From NCBI GenBank assembly GCA_029098065.1, contig JAQXNP010000154.1, positions 1-21,378 on the forward strand: 21,378 bases of DNA, read 5' to 3'. Below, one piece after another: positions 7,746 to 16,083 of this stretch; the stretch's first letter is position 1, and every line of letters starts with the position of its first letter. The DNA is from Clostridiales bacterium. GTDB lineage: Bacteria > Bacillota > Clostridia > Oscillospirales > Oscillospiraceae. The position numbers and the translations under genes are program-made. The notes beneath the pieces are model-generated. The model worked only from the letters and a program-made list of their open reading frames with translations, was not told the origin of the DNA and ran no database searches.

Positions 7746-8660
7746 TCACACTCCCAATGTTTTGACTTCCAGCTCCAGCTCCACACCGGTCTCCTGTCTG
7801 ACCCGCTCTCTGATCCGGGCGACAAGGGCCAGCACATCGGCGCAGGTCGCCCCGCCGGTGTTCACGACAAATCCGGCGTGCTTGGGGGACACCTGGGCCC
7901 CGCCCACCGTCAGTCCCTTCAGCCCGCACTGTTCGATGAGGGCGGCGGCGAAATGGCCCTCCGGCCGCTTGAAGGTGCTCCCCGCGCTGGGATATTCCAG
8001 CGGCTGCTTCTCCCGCCGCTTCCGGGAGAGCTCCGCCATCCGCTCCCGGATGGCCTCCCGGTCGCCGGATTGAAGGGAAAAGCCCGCCTCCAGGATCAGC
8101 CGCCGGCCATCGGAAAAAGCGCTGTGCCGGTAGGAAAAATCACAGTCCCCGGCGGAGATGACCGATGTCCGGCCCGCCCCGTCCAGCACCTTCACCCAGG
8201 AGACCACCTGGGCCATCTCCCCATCGTAAGCGCCGGCGTTCATGGTGACGGCCCCGCCGACGCTGCCGGGGATGCCCTGGGCGAACTCCAGCCCGGTCAG
8301 GCCCCGGTCCAGAGCCGCGTTGGCCAGCTGGGAGAGAAGCAGCCCCGCGCCCGCCGTCAGTTCCCGGCCGGCCTCCCGCAATTCTCCCGGCCCACGGATA
8401 TATTTGATGAGAAAGCCCTCATACCCGGCGTCGGACACCAGCAGGTTGGTGCCGTTGCCCAGGAAAAAAGGAGTGATCCCCAGATTTCGGGCCGTCACCA
8501 GCGCGGCCCGGGCCTCTCCCTCTGTTTTGGGCAGGGCCATCAGCCGCGCGGGGCCGCCGATGCGGAAGGAGGTGTGTCTGGCCATCCGCTCCTCCCGCCG
8601 CAGCTCCAGATCAGGACAGGCGCGGCGCAGTTCTTCCTCCAAAGTGTCCCAGATACTCAT
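7746..8660 (-). CDS. murB: UDP-N-acetylenolpyruvoylglucosamine reductase
   Basis: MurB, 304 aa, reduces UDP-GlcNAc-enolpyruvate to UDP-MurNAc with NADPH and FAD in the cytoplasm, the second committed step of peptidoglycan synthesis. FAD-domain motifs are RHTSFRIGGPARL (28-40), FLGNGTNLLVSD (66-77) and GIPGSVGGAVTMNAGAYDGE (129-148). The substrate domain has YRHSAFS (R178) and YPSAGSTFKRP, with S228 as the likely proton donor. C-terminal EVKTLG (E298) matches the catalytic Glu of the S. aureus type. Length and motifs fit type II MurB, which lacks the E. coli extra domain. AAAGGAGG precedes the ATG by about 9 nt. It heads the rapZ-yvcK-whiA block as in many Firmicutes. Confidence 0.97.
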   Translation of the reverse strand: MSIWDTLEEELRRACPDLELRREERMARHTSFRIGGPARLMALPKTEGEARAALVTARNLGITPFFLGNGTNLLVSDAGYEGFLIKYIRGPGELREAGRELTAGAGLLLSQLANAALDRGLTGLEFAQGIPGSVGGAVTMNAGAYDGEMAQVVSWVKVLDGAGRTSVISAGDCDFSYRHSAFSDGRRLILEAGFSLQSGDREAIRERMAELSRKRREKQPLEYPSAGSTFKRPEGHFAAALIEQCGLKGLTVGGAQVSPKHAGFVVNTGGATCADVLALVARIRERVRQETGVELELEVKTLGV

Positions 8661-8693
8661 CGCTGTCAGCCTCCTTTGGTCCAGTGTATGCGG

Positions 8694-10403
8694 TCACCGG
8701 GCTGTTTTCTGTTCCAGGGTCTTTTTATACCCCGCCGCGGCGTCCAGCAGTTCTCCGGCGCTGTCCAGCGCGGAGCGGGTAATGCGGTCTCCGGCGGTGA
8801 GGCGGGCCAGCTCAGCCTGCCGGCGGGGGCGGTCCAGTTCCTCCACCGCCGTATAGGTCCGCCCGTTCCGCTCCCCCTTCTCCACGGTAAAATGGACATC
8901 GGCCATAGCGGCGATCTGGGGCAGATGAGTGACGCAGAGTTCCTGCTTGCGCCGGGCCACCTGGGCCAGCTTTTCCGCCACCTTCTGGGCCGCCCGGCCC
9001 GACACGCCGGTGTCCACCTCGTCAAAGACTAGGGTTCCCACATCCTCGTTTTCCGCCAGGACATTCTTCAGACACAGCATAATTCGGGCCAGTTCGCCGC
9101 CCGAGGCGATCTTCTGAATGGGCTTCAGCGCCTCTCCCACGTTGGCGGACATGAGAAAGCGCACCGCGTCCATCCCCGCCGCGTCCAGCCCCAGCTCGTT
9201 GTCCACCGGGGCGAATTCCACCTGAAAGCGCACTCTGGGCATATCCAGCTGGGCCAGCTCAGCCTGAATGCGAGTCTGAAGGGCCTCTCCGGCGCGTTTC
9301 CGGGCATCCGAGAGAAGCTGCGCCCGCCGCTTCGCCTCCCGCAGCGCCCCCTCCCGCTCCTTTTCCAGACGGAGCAGGGTGTCATCCGCGAACTGGATCT
9401 CATCCAGCTCTTTCCGGCAGCGCTCCAGATAAGCGATCATGTCCTCCTCGGTGGGACCGTACTTCTTTTTCAGACGGTAGAGAAGATCCAGCCGCTCCTC
9501 CAGCTGATCCAGCTCCCCGGGTTCAAAATCAAATTCCCCCCGGAGGCTCCGGGCGGTATCCGCCGCGTCCTGGGCCTGACAGCGGCAGTCGGTGAGCCGC
9601 TCCAGCAGCTCGTCGATACCGCCGCTCACCCCGGACACCCGCTCCAGCGCCTGCTCCGCCTCCATGAGCAGAGCCACCGCCCCGGCGCTCTCGTCATCTC
9701 CGGAGAGGGCATAGTGAACCCCCTCCACCGCCTCGGCCAGATCCGCGGCATTGCGGAGGATATCCCGGCGCTCCAGCAGCTCGGCCTCTTCCCCCGCCCG
9801 GAGCCCGGCGTTTTCCAGTTCGGAGATCTGGTACTGCAGGGTATCCAGCCTGCGGGCCTTTTCCGCCTCGTCCATCCGCAGGGCGGCCATTTTCTCCCCG
9901 ATCCGGGACAGTTCGTCATAGGCCTCCCGGTAGGAGCGGAGCAGCCCGCCGGTATCCCCGAAGCCGTCCAGATAGCCCAGATGGCAGCTCTCGTCCAGCA
10001 GCTGCTGGCCGTCGTTCTGTCCGTGGATGTTCAGCAGCTGCCGCCCCAGAGTGCGGAGCTGGGATACCGTCACCGGCCGGCCGTTGACCCGGCACAGGTT
10101 CTTTCCGTCCGCCATAATCTCCCGCTGGAGCAGCAGCTCCCCCTCCTCATCGTGGCAAAGGCCGTTGTCTTCCAGCCACTTCAGCGGCTTCACCCCGGTA
10201 AAGGAGGCGGAGACCAGGGCGGATCTGGCTCCGGTGCGGATCAGATCCCGGCTGGCCCGCTCCCCGGTGACCGCCCCCATGGCGTCCACCACAATGGATT
10301 TGCCCGCGCCGGTCTCACCGGTGAGGGCGTTGAAGCCGCCGCCGAACACGATATCCGCCGACTCGATGACGGCGATATTTTCGATGTGCAGAATGGAGAG
10401 CAT
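8694..10403 (-). CDS. recN: DNA repair protein RecN
   Basis: SMC-like ATPase, 569 aa, the typical length. The Walker A motif GETGAGKS is at 29-36, an ABC signature SGGELARIMLCLKN starts at S434, and Walker B LVFDEVDTG has D461 and E462. The middle, about 150-370, is Glu-, Arg- and Leu-rich and fits the coiled-coil arms of the family. RecN is recruited early to double-strand breaks and tethers ends for RecA-dependent repair. The start is set by AAAAGGAG 7 nt before the ATG. It follows argR by 51 bp, the same order as in Bacillus. No LexA box was identified in that gap, so regulation with the operon is assumed. Confidence 0.97.
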   Translation of the reverse strand: MLSILHIENIAVIESADIVFGGGFNALTGETGAGKSIVVDAMGAVTGERASRDLIRTGARSALVSASFTGVKPLKWLEDNGLCHDEEGELLLQREIMADGKNLCRVNGRPVTVSQLRTLGRQLLNIHGQNDGQQLLDESCHLGYLDGFGDTGGLLRSYREAYDELSRIGEKMAALRMDEAEKARRLDTLQYQISELENAGLRAGEEAELLERRDILRNAADLAEAVEGVHYALSGDDESAGAVALLMEAEQALERVSGVSGGIDELLERLTDCRCQAQDAADTARSLRGEFDFEPGELDQLEERLDLLYRLKKKYGPTEEDMIAYLERCRKELDEIQFADDTLLRLEKEREGALREAKRRAQLLSDARKRAGEALQTRIQAELAQLDMPRVRFQVEFAPVDNELGLDAAGMDAVRFLMSANVGEALKPIQKIASGGELARIMLCLKNVLAENEDVGTLVFDEVDTGVSGRAAQKVAEKLAQVARRKQELCVTHLPQIAAMADVHFTVEKGERNGRTYTAVEELDRPRRQAELARLTAGDRITRSALDSAGELLDAAAGYKKTLEQKTAR

Positions 10404-10454
10404 GGAATCACTCCTTTTCCCGGACGGATGGCTGAGGAACGCGGATCGTTCCGG

Positions 10455-10907
10455 TCAGCTCAGCATCTCCCGCATCTCTTCGCAGAATTCCTCCGCGGCC
10501 TCATTGGTGCGCATGATGAGAATCGCCGTGTCATCTCCCGCCAGACTCCCCACCAGCTCCGGGATATCCATCCCGTCAATGGCGGCCCCCGCCGCGCTGG
10601 CCAGGCCCGGCATGGTCTTGAGCACCACAATGTTCTGGGCCACATCAAACGAGGTGACGCCCTCCCGGAAAATGGTACGCAGGCGTCCGGCGAAATTCAG
10701 CTCGATTTTCTTCTGAGACACGCTGTATTTATAGATCCCGCCGGGCGTGAGCTCCTTGACCAGGTGGAGCTGCTTGATGTCCCGGGAAATTGTGGCCTGC
10801 GTCGTGGTCACTCCGCGGGCCTTCAGTTCCTCCAGAAGCTGCTCCTGCGTCTCAATATCCCGCTGAGCCACGATCTCCAGAATTTCCTGCTGCCGTTTAC
10901 CCTTCAT
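10455..10907 (-). CDS. argR: Arginine repressor ArgR/AhrC
   Basis: 150 aa, full family length. The N-terminal winged helix-turn-helix covers 1-65, with the recognition segment TQATISRDIKQL at 36-47. The C-terminal oligomerisation and arginine-binding domain includes AAIDGMDIPELVGSLAGDDT (108-127), the GDDT being typical of the arginine pocket. The hexamer represses arginine biosynthesis and activates catabolism when arginine is bound. The ATG has GGGGAGGA upstream, overlapping the end of nadK, and the nadK stop lies only 4 bp before it on the transcript. Its place between nadK and recN is conserved synteny and does not imply control of this operon. Confidence 0.96.
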   Translation of the reverse strand: MKGKRQQEILEIVAQRDIETQEQLLEELKARGVTTTQATISRDIKQLHLVKELTPGGIYKYSVSQKKIELNFAGRLRTIFREGVTSFDVAQNIVVLKTMPGLASAAGAAIDGMDIPELVGSLAGDDTAILIMRTNEAAEEFCEEMREMLS

Positions 10908-10911
10908 CTTG

Positions 10912-11778
10912 TCACATCCTCCCCAGTTTTTGATCCACGATAGAATAGAAGCTCCGGTTGGTCAGCTTGACAAGCCGGGCTTTGGAGCCGGACCGGCGCA
11001 GCTCCACCTGGTCGCTCCCCCCCAGGCGGAAGGCCTTTCCCCCATCTACCGACAGGTAGGCGGTCTTGCGGGACAGCTTACCCATCCGCACCGACACGGA
11101 CCGGCGGCCATCCAGAACAAAAGACCGGGCGTGAAGGGCGTGGGGACAGATCGGCGAGATAATAATATTCTCAGCCGTGGGTTCTACGATAGGCCCCCCG
11201 GCGGACATGGAGTAGGCGGTAGAACCGGTGGGCGTGGAGACGATGACCCCGTCCCCCGAAAACCGTCCCAGCAGGACGGCGTCCGACTTCACGTCCAGAT
11301 CAATGATCCGGGCCACAGCCCCCTTGGTAATCACCGCGTCGTTGAGGGCCTTGTCCCGGAAGATGATCTTGCCCTCCCGGCGGATCGCCACGTCCAGCAT
11401 CATCCGCTCCTCCAGCGTATACTTTCCCTCGGTGAGCCGGGAGAGCTGATTCAGTTCGGAGACTTCCAGCTCGGCCATGAAGCCCACGCTGCCCAGGTTC
11501 ACCCCCAGGACGGGAATGTGATGGGACTCCGCGTCTTTGGCGGCGTGGAGGATCGTACCGTCCCCGCCGAAGCAGACCAACAGGCCGGCCCCCCGGAACG
11601 CCTCCTCATTCGGAAGAAAATTCAGATGGCCGGGCAGTTCCACCCCATTGCCCTTTTCCAGCGCGAAAGGCAGGCTCATACAGGTCTCTGCCCCCGCTTC
11701 CCGCAGGACCCGCTCAGCCGCCTGGGCCGCCTTCAGGCCCTTGTCCCGATAGGGATTGGGACTCAATACGATTTTCAC
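10912..11778 (-). CDS. nadK: NAD kinase
   Basis: 288 aa ATP-NAD kinase making NADP. The catalytic GGDGT is at 71-75, NLGSVGFMAE at 94-103, and the substrate-binding block DGVIVSTPTGSTAYSMSAGGP follows. The start is GTG at 11778; its GTG and the tlyA TGA overlap as GTGA, and GGAGGAGGG lies about 9 nt upstream, so translation is likely coupled to tlyA. The N-terminus MKIVLSPNPYRDKG fits the family. Bacillus lacks nadK at this spot in its operon, but clostridial relatives commonly have it between tlyA and argR. Confidence 0.95.
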   Translation of the reverse strand: MKIVLSPNPYRDKGLKAAQAAERVLREAGAETCMSLPFALEKGNGVELPGHLNFLPNEEAFRGAGLLVCFGGDGTILHAAKDAESHHIPVLGVNLGSVGFMAELEVSELNQLSRLTEGKYTLEERMMLDVAIRREGKIIFRDKALNDAVITKGAVARIIDLDVKSDAVLLGRFSGDGVIVSTPTGSTAYSMSAGGPIVEPTAENIIISPICPHALHARSFVLDGRRSVSVRMGKLSRKTAYLSVDGGKAFRLGGSDQVELRRSGSKARLVKLTNRSFYSIVDQKLGRM

Positions 11779-12584
11779 AGTGATGTTCCCTCCTCCAGGG
11801 CAGCATGGGACTCCTCCACCAGCGCCTTCAGATCTCCGGTCCAGGGTTCTCCCGGCCCGGCCATGAGCCAGCCCAGATACTCGATATTCCCCTCCGGGCC
11901 CCGGATTGGCGAATACGTAAGACCTTTTACAGAAAAGCCGGCCCCGGCGGCATGTTCCAGGAAGTGTTCCAGCACCTCCAAATGGACCGCCTGATCCCGG
12001 ACCACGCCCTTTTTGCCCACCTTCTCCCGTCCTGCCTCAAACTGGGGCTTGATGAGGCACACGGTCTGGGCGGCGGGGCGCATCAGCGCCCGCAGGGGCG
12101 GGAGGATCAGATTCAGAGAGATGAAAGACACGTCCACACTGGCGAAATCCAGTTCGTCGGGCACCTGTTCATGGGTGAGATACCGGGCGTTGGTCCGCTC
12201 CAGGCACACCACCCGGGGATCCCCCCGCAGCTTCCAGGCAAACTGGCCGTAGCCCACGTCCACAGCGTAGACCCTGGCGGCTCCGTTCTGGAGCATGCAG
12301 TCGGTAAAGCCCCCGGTGGAAGCTCCGATGTCGGCGCAGACGGCGCCCTCCAGACGAATGGGCCAGGTCTCCATGGCTTTCTCCAGCTTGAGTCCGCCCC
12401 GGCTGACGTACTTCAGGCCGCCGCCCCGGATCTCAATGGAGGCGTCCTCCGCCGTAGGAGTGCCCGCCTTGTCCGCCTTCCGGCCATTTACATAGACCTG
12501 GCCCGACATGATGATTGCCTGGGCCTTCTGCCGGCTTTCGGTCATCCCCCGCTCAAAGAGCAGCAGGTCCAGCCGCTTTTTCAT
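11775..12584 (-). CDS. tlyA: TlyA-family rRNA 2'-O-methyltransferase (hemolysin A family)
   Basis: 269 aa. An N-terminal S4 RNA-binding domain (about 1-60, KKRLDLLLFERGMTESRQKA) is followed by SRGGLKLEKA and an FtsJ-type SAM methyltransferase domain with CADIGASTGGFTDC (83-96) and VYAVDVGYGQ. Characterised TlyA enzymes methylate cytidines in 16S and 23S rRNA and confer capreomycin sensitivity; 'hemolysin' is a historic label. The start at 12584 is fixed by GAGGAGGT 8 nt upstream and by homology. An in-frame upstream start at 12731 would run deep into dxs without conserved sequence. Even with the chosen start, the gene overlaps the end of dxs by 32 bp, and its ribosome site lies inside dxs. 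Confidence 0.94.
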   Translation of the reverse strand: MKKRLDLLLFERGMTESRQKAQAIIMSGQVYVNGRKADKAGTPTAEDASIEIRGGGLKYVSRGGLKLEKAMETWPIRLEGAVCADIGASTGGFTDCMLQNGAARVYAVDVGYGQFAWKLRGDPRVVCLERTNARYLTHEQVPDELDFASVDVSFISLNLILPPLRALMRPAAQTVCLIKPQFEAGREKVGKKGVVRDQAVHLEVLEHFLEHAAGAGFSVKGLTYSPIRGPEGNIEYLGWLMAGPGEPWTGDLKALVEESHAALEEGTSL

Positions 12585-14418
12585 GTCTGATGACCTCCTC
12601 AATCCGCTCCGCGATACTGTCGGCATCCAGGCCATAGAGCCGGCGGAGCTGCTGCACGCTGCCCTGGGTCGGGAATCTCTCCCCCAGATTCTGCAGCGTA
12701 ATATTTCCCGCCACAATCCGGGCCTGGGCAATTGCCGCCGTCAGGCGGACGCCCACGCAGTTGGAATTGGCGCTTTCCTCTGCGACCAGAAGATTTCCGG
12801 TCTTTCGTACCGAGTCAAGAACGGCCTTCGGATCCAAAGGGGTAATGGAATTCAGCTTGATAACTTCCGCCGACACGTTCTCCTTCTCCAGCCGCTCCGC
12901 AGCCCCGAGAAGCGCGTTGATCTGAGTTCCATAGCCCACCAGGGTCACATCCCGGCCGGAGCGGAGGATCACGGACGGGGCCAGGCCGGCATCTGCCTGA
13001 TAGCCCCCCTCTCCCCCTCTGGGATAGCGGACGGCCACCGGGCCCCTGCAGGTCTCCACGGCATAGGCGAGCATGGTCTTCAGCTCGGCGTAGCTGGCCG
13101 GACAGAGAACGGTCATTCCGGGGATCGTATCCAGAAAGCCCACATCAAAGATGCCGTGATGGGTCTCCCCGTCCTCCCCCACCAGACCGGCCCGGTCCAC
13201 ACAAAAAACCACATGGAGCCCCTGAATCGCCACGTCATGGAGCAGCATATCATAGGCCCGCTGTAAAAAAGAGGAATAGACCGCGAAGACAGGGATCACA
13301 CCCTGCTTGGCCATCCCGGCGCACATGGTAACGGCGTGGCCCTCCGCGATGCCCACATCGAAAAACCGGCGGGGGAACCCCTCCGCGAAGCTGTCCAGGC
13401 CGGTACCGGGTTTCATGGCCGCCGTCACCGCGCAGATCCGGGAATCCCGCTCCGCCAAAGTGCACAGCGTCTCCCCGAAGATCCTGGAAAAGTTCTGCCC
13501 GGACGCTTCCAGCGCCAGACCGGTGGCCGGATCAAAGCGGCCCACTCCGTGGAACCGCCCCGGGTCCGCCTCCGCCGGGGGATAGCCCTTTCCCTTCACT
13601 GTACGGACGTGGAGGAGCACCGGTCCCTCCAGGTCCCGGGCATAGCGCAGCAGCCGGGTGAGACCCCGCACATCGTGGCCGTCCACCGGCCCCAGGTAGG
13701 TAAAGCCCATGTCCTCAAAGAGGCTGCATGGCAGCAGCGTCTCTTTGACCGCGGTCTTGATCTGGTGGGTCACCTGGTAGATATGGCGGCCCAGCGAGAA
13801 GGACTCCATCACCCGGCGGTAGCCCTTCTTGAAACTCAGATACTGAGGCTTGAGCCGCTGGCGGGCCAGATGTTCCGCCACTCCGCCCACATTCCGGGTG
13901 ATGGACATGCCGTTGTCGTTGAGGATGACCAGCAAGGGTTCTCCGCTGTCTCCCGCGTCAGAGAGGCCCTCATAGGCCAGCCCGCCGGTGAGCGCGCCGT
14001 CTCCCAACAGCGCAATGACCCGGTAGTCCCTGTGAAGGATCGTCCGGGCCCGGGCCATCCCCACCGCCACCGACACGGCGGTGGAGGCATGTCCAACCGT
14101 AAAGGCATCACAGACACTCTCCCCAGGTTTGGGGAAGCCGGAAAGCCCGCCGAAGGACCGCAGGGTATCCATGGCCGCGTCACGGCCGGTGAGCATCTTA
14201 TGGCAGTAGCACTGATGGCCCACATCGAAAATGATGCGGTCCCGTTCCGGTGCAAAGACCCGGTGGAGGGCCACCGTCAGTTCTACCGCTCCCAGGTTTG
14301 AAGCCAGGTGGCCTCCGGTCTGGGAGACCACCTGAACAAGCCGGGTCCGAAGCTCCGCACAGAGAGTCTCCGCCTCGGCGTCAGTGATCAGATGAAGATC
14401 CGTTGGGATATGCAGCAC
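12553..14418 (-). CDS. dxs: 1-deoxy-D-xylulose-5-phosphate synthase
   Basis: 621 aa, standard length. It condenses pyruvate and glyceraldehyde 3-phosphate with thiamine diphosphate in the first step of the MEP isoprenoid pathway. Motifs are GGHLASNLG (H37), FDVGHQ (H69), the ThDP motif GDGALTGG (139-146) running to LNDN (166-169), and DVGIAEGHAVT with catalytic E359; VDRAGLVGEDGETHHG follows. The residue after the catalytic Glu is Gly, where E. coli and Bacillus have Gln, a mild variation. The start is GTG at 14418 with GAGGGGGGAC upstream, and the reading frame begins with typical Dxs sequence. Together with ispA it forms the isoprenoid core of the operon. The 3' end overlaps tlyA by 32 bp. 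Confidence 0.96.
   Translation of the reverse strand: MLHIPTDLHLITDAEAETLCAELRTRLVQVVSQTGGHLASNLGAVELTVALHRVFAPERDRIIFDVGHQCYCHKMLTGRDAAMDTLRSFGGLSGFPKPGESVCDAFTVGHASTAVSVAVGMARARTILHRDYRVIALLGDGALTGGLAYEGLSDAGDSGEPLLVILNDNGMSITRNVGGVAEHLARQRLKPQYLSFKKGYRRVMESFSLGRHIYQVTHQIKTAVKETLLPCSLFEDMGFTYLGPVDGHDVRGLTRLLRYARDLEGPVLLHVRTVKGKGYPPAEADPGRFHGVGRFDPATGLALEASGQNFSRIFGETLCTLAERDSRICAVTAAMKPGTGLDSFAEGFPRRFFDVGIAEGHAVTMCAGMAKQGVIPVFAVYSSFLQRAYDMLLHDVAIQGLHVVFCVDRAGLVGEDGETHHGIFDVGFLDTIPGMTVLCPASYAELKTMLAYAVETCRGPVAVRYPRGGEGGYQADAGLAPSVILRSGRDVTLVGYGTQINALLGAAERLEKENVSAEVIKLNSITPLDPKAVLDSVRKTGNLLVAEESANSNCVGVRLTAAIAQARIVAGNITLQNLGERFPTQGSVQQLRRLYGLDADSIAERIEEVIRHEKAAGPAAL
12593..12600 (-). promoter_or_regulatory. 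Shine-Dalgarno of tlyA inside dxs
   Basis: GAGGAGGT on the minus strand, 8 nt before the tlyA ATG at 12584 and inside the dxs C-terminal codons. It decides the tlyA start and implies that reinitiation or coupling occurs across the 32-bp overlap. Confidence 0.8.
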
Positions 14419-14456
14419 AGACAGAGTCCCCCCTCTCTTTCGTTTTTATTTCTGTC

Positions 14457-14921
14457 TCAGCGGGTAAACAGCCAGGCGCCGCCCCAGCCGATGGCGATAC
14501 CCAGAAGGGCCCCCATAAAAACCTGAAGCGGCGTATGGCCCAGCAGCTCTTTGAGCTGCTTGCCGAACATCTCGGGCTTCATCTGGTTCCAGTGCTCCAT
14601 AATATAATTGAGGACCTTGGCCTGCTCTCCCGCCGCCCGGCGGACGTTGGAGGCGTCGTACATCACTACCACCGCCAATACCGCCGCCAGGGCAAACAGA
14701 GGGGATGACCAGCCATAGAGATAGGCCACGGAGGAAGCGCAGGCGCACACCAGTGAGGAGTGGGAACTGGGCATCCCGCCGCTGGAGAGAATATAGCGCC
14801 AGTCCACCCGATGTTCGGTGGCCAGCACAACAAAGAACTTGATGACTTGGGCTGCCGCCCAGGCCAGGATGGCCAGATTCAGGATCAGATTACCGGTAAG
14901 AAAATCCACAACGTTGCGCAT
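14457..14921 (-). CDS. Divergent PAP2 family membrane protein (DUF212, YuiD-like)
   Basis: 154 aa integral membrane protein. Hydrophobic segments lie near residues 10-32, 55-70, 74-88 and 133-151. Family signatures are SSGGMPSSHSSLV (46-58), which resembles the PSGH block of PAP2 phosphatases, and MYDASNVRRAAGEQAKVLN (87-105). Members are called divergent PAP2 or acid-phosphatase/vanadium-haloperoxidase related; activity is not established for most. It lies between ispA and dxs, 9 bp after the ispA stop and 38 bp before the dxs start, so a role on prenyl phosphates is tempting but unproven. GAGGAG precedes the ATG. Confidence 0.9.
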   Translation of the reverse strand: MRNVVDFLTGNLILNLAILAWAAAQVIKFFVVLATEHRVDWRYILSSGGMPSSHSSLVCACASSVAYLYGWSSPLFALAAVLAVVVMYDASNVRRAAGEQAKVLNYIMEHWNQMKPEMFGKQLKELLGHTPLQVFMGALLGIAIGWGGAWLFTR

Positions 14922-14930
14922 GCTATCTCC

Positions 14931-15809
14931 TCAGTTTGTTCTGTCTGCCAGTTCCCGAGCCAGGCCGGTCAAAAACTGTTTATCCGAAAAGGGCTCCAGA
15001 GCCTCCTCCGCGTCGTAGGTAAGCTTTTCGATCATCTGCGCGCAGCCGTCCAGGCCCTTCAGGGTGACAAAGGTCGTCTTCTCTTCCCTGGCGTCCGAGC
15101 CTACAGGCTTTCCCAAGGCGGACTCGTCCCCCGTCACATCCAGCATATCGTCCCGGATCTGGAAGGCGAGTCCCAGCTTGGAGGCATAGTTCCGCAGGGC
15201 GCTCCGCTGCTCCTCACTTCCCCCCGCCGCGATGCAGCCCATCTCGGCGGCGGCGCAGATCAGGGCTCCGGTCTTGAGCCGTTGGAGTTCCTCCACATCG
15301 GGCTGGGTGAGGGCCCGGCCTTCCCCCGCCATATCCAATGCCTGGCCGCCCACCATCCCCGCGGCTCCGGCAGCCTTGGCCAGACAGGCTGTCCCGGCCA
15401 GCACCCGCTCGGCGGGCAGCCTGTCCGACGCGGTCAGAGCAATCTCGAAGGCGGCGGTGAGCAGGCCGTCTCCCGCCAACACCGCCGTAGCCTCTCCATA
15501 GACTTTGTGATTGGTGGGGCGTCCGCGGCGCAGATCGTCATCGTCCATACAGGGCAGGTCATCGTGGATAAGGGAATAGGTATGGATCATCTCCACCGCG
15601 CAGGCAAAGGGCAGGGCGTCCTCCACCTGCCCGCCGCAGAGGCGGCAGCAGGCCAGGGTAAGCACCGGCCGCAGCCGCTTTCCGCCCGCCAGCAGACTGT
15701 AATTCATGGCGTCATAGATATCGGCGTGAGGCTGCCGGCCCCGGAAGGCGGCCTTCAGGGCCGCTTCCACCAACGCCTTGTCAGCGTCGTACTGTTCCCG
15801 GACCGTCAT
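14931..15809 (-). CDS. ispA: Polyprenyl synthetase, farnesyl diphosphate synthase type
   Basis: 292 aa trans-prenyltransferase that joins IPP to allylic diphosphates. The first aspartate-rich motif DDLPCMD is at 83-89 and the second, RDDMLD, has D220, D221 and D224. GGKRLRP (42-48), GGQALDM and GKPVGSD are also present. The four-residue spacing in the first motif and the Tyr five positions before it match E. coli IspA, suggesting a C15 product. The ATG at 15809 overlaps the xseB stop as ATGA, with GGAGGAG 8 nt upstream inside xseB; an in-frame start further upstream lies wholly in xseB and is unconserved. FPP would feed undecaprenyl and quinone synthesis. Confidence 0.95.
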   Translation of the reverse strand: MTVREQYDADKALVEAALKAAFRGRQPHADIYDAMNYSLLAGGKRLRPVLTLACCRLCGGQVEDALPFACAVEMIHTYSLIHDDLPCMDDDDLRRGRPTNHKVYGEATAVLAGDGLLTAAFEIALTASDRLPAERVLAGTACLAKAAGAAGMVGGQALDMAGEGRALTQPDVEELQRLKTGALICAAAEMGCIAAGGSEEQRSALRNYASKLGLAFQIRDDMLDVTGDESALGKPVGSDAREEKTTFVTLKGLDGCAQMIEKLTYDAEEALEPFSDKQFLTGLARELADRTN

Positions 15810-16042
15810 GACTCCATCTCCTCCATCGCCGTCTCCACCGGGGCGCCGTCCGCGCCCGGCAGCAGCTTTGCCACCTTCTGCTCCGCCTGATCCAATGCGG
15901 AGGAACACCGCTTCATCAGAGCGGTCCCCTCTTCAAACAGGGCCAGAGACTCCTCCAGGGGGGTATCCCCTTTCTCCAGGCGGCTGACGATCTCATCCAG
16001 CCGGGCCATGGCTTGCTCAAAGGTCAATTTTTTCGCTGGCAT
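15806..16042 (-). CDS. xseB: Exodeoxyribonuclease VII small subunit
   Basis: 78 aa, typical XseB size. The conserved core is LTFEQAMARLDEIVSRLEKG followed by PLEESLALFEEG, a helical pair that binds the C-terminal coiled coil of XseA. Exonuclease VII degrades single-stranded DNA from both ends, and several small subunits bind each large one. The start ATG at 16042 is preferred over an in-frame GTG at 16063 because AAAGGAGA lies 7 nt before the ATG, between the two candidates. It begins 41 bp after the xseA stop and its own stop overlaps the ispA start by 4 bp. Confidence 0.95.
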   Translation of the reverse strand: MPAKKLTFEQAMARLDEIVSRLEKGDTPLEESLALFEEGTALMKRCSSALDQAEQKVAKLLPGADGAPVETAMEEMES

Positions 16043-16049
16043 ACGGATC

Positions 16050-16057
16050 TCTCCTTT
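16050..16057 (-). promoter_or_regulatory. Shine-Dalgarno of xseB
   Basis: AAAGGAGA on the minus strand, 7 nt before the ATG at 16042. Its position downstream of the alternative GTG at 16063 decides the xseB start. Confidence 0.8.
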
Positions 16058-16083
16058 GGTCACAAAATGGGATGGTACGGCGC

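Noticed and set aside
10404..10454. Small hairpin ggaac/gttcc between argR and recN as a terminator or ArgR box
   Set aside because: A 5-bp stem with no U-tract and no good match to an arginine box; recN likely continues on the same transcript.
12585..12731. Longer tlyA start at 12731
   Set aside because: The extra 49 residues are unconserved and overlap dxs. A strong GAGGAGGT sits before the ATG at 12584.
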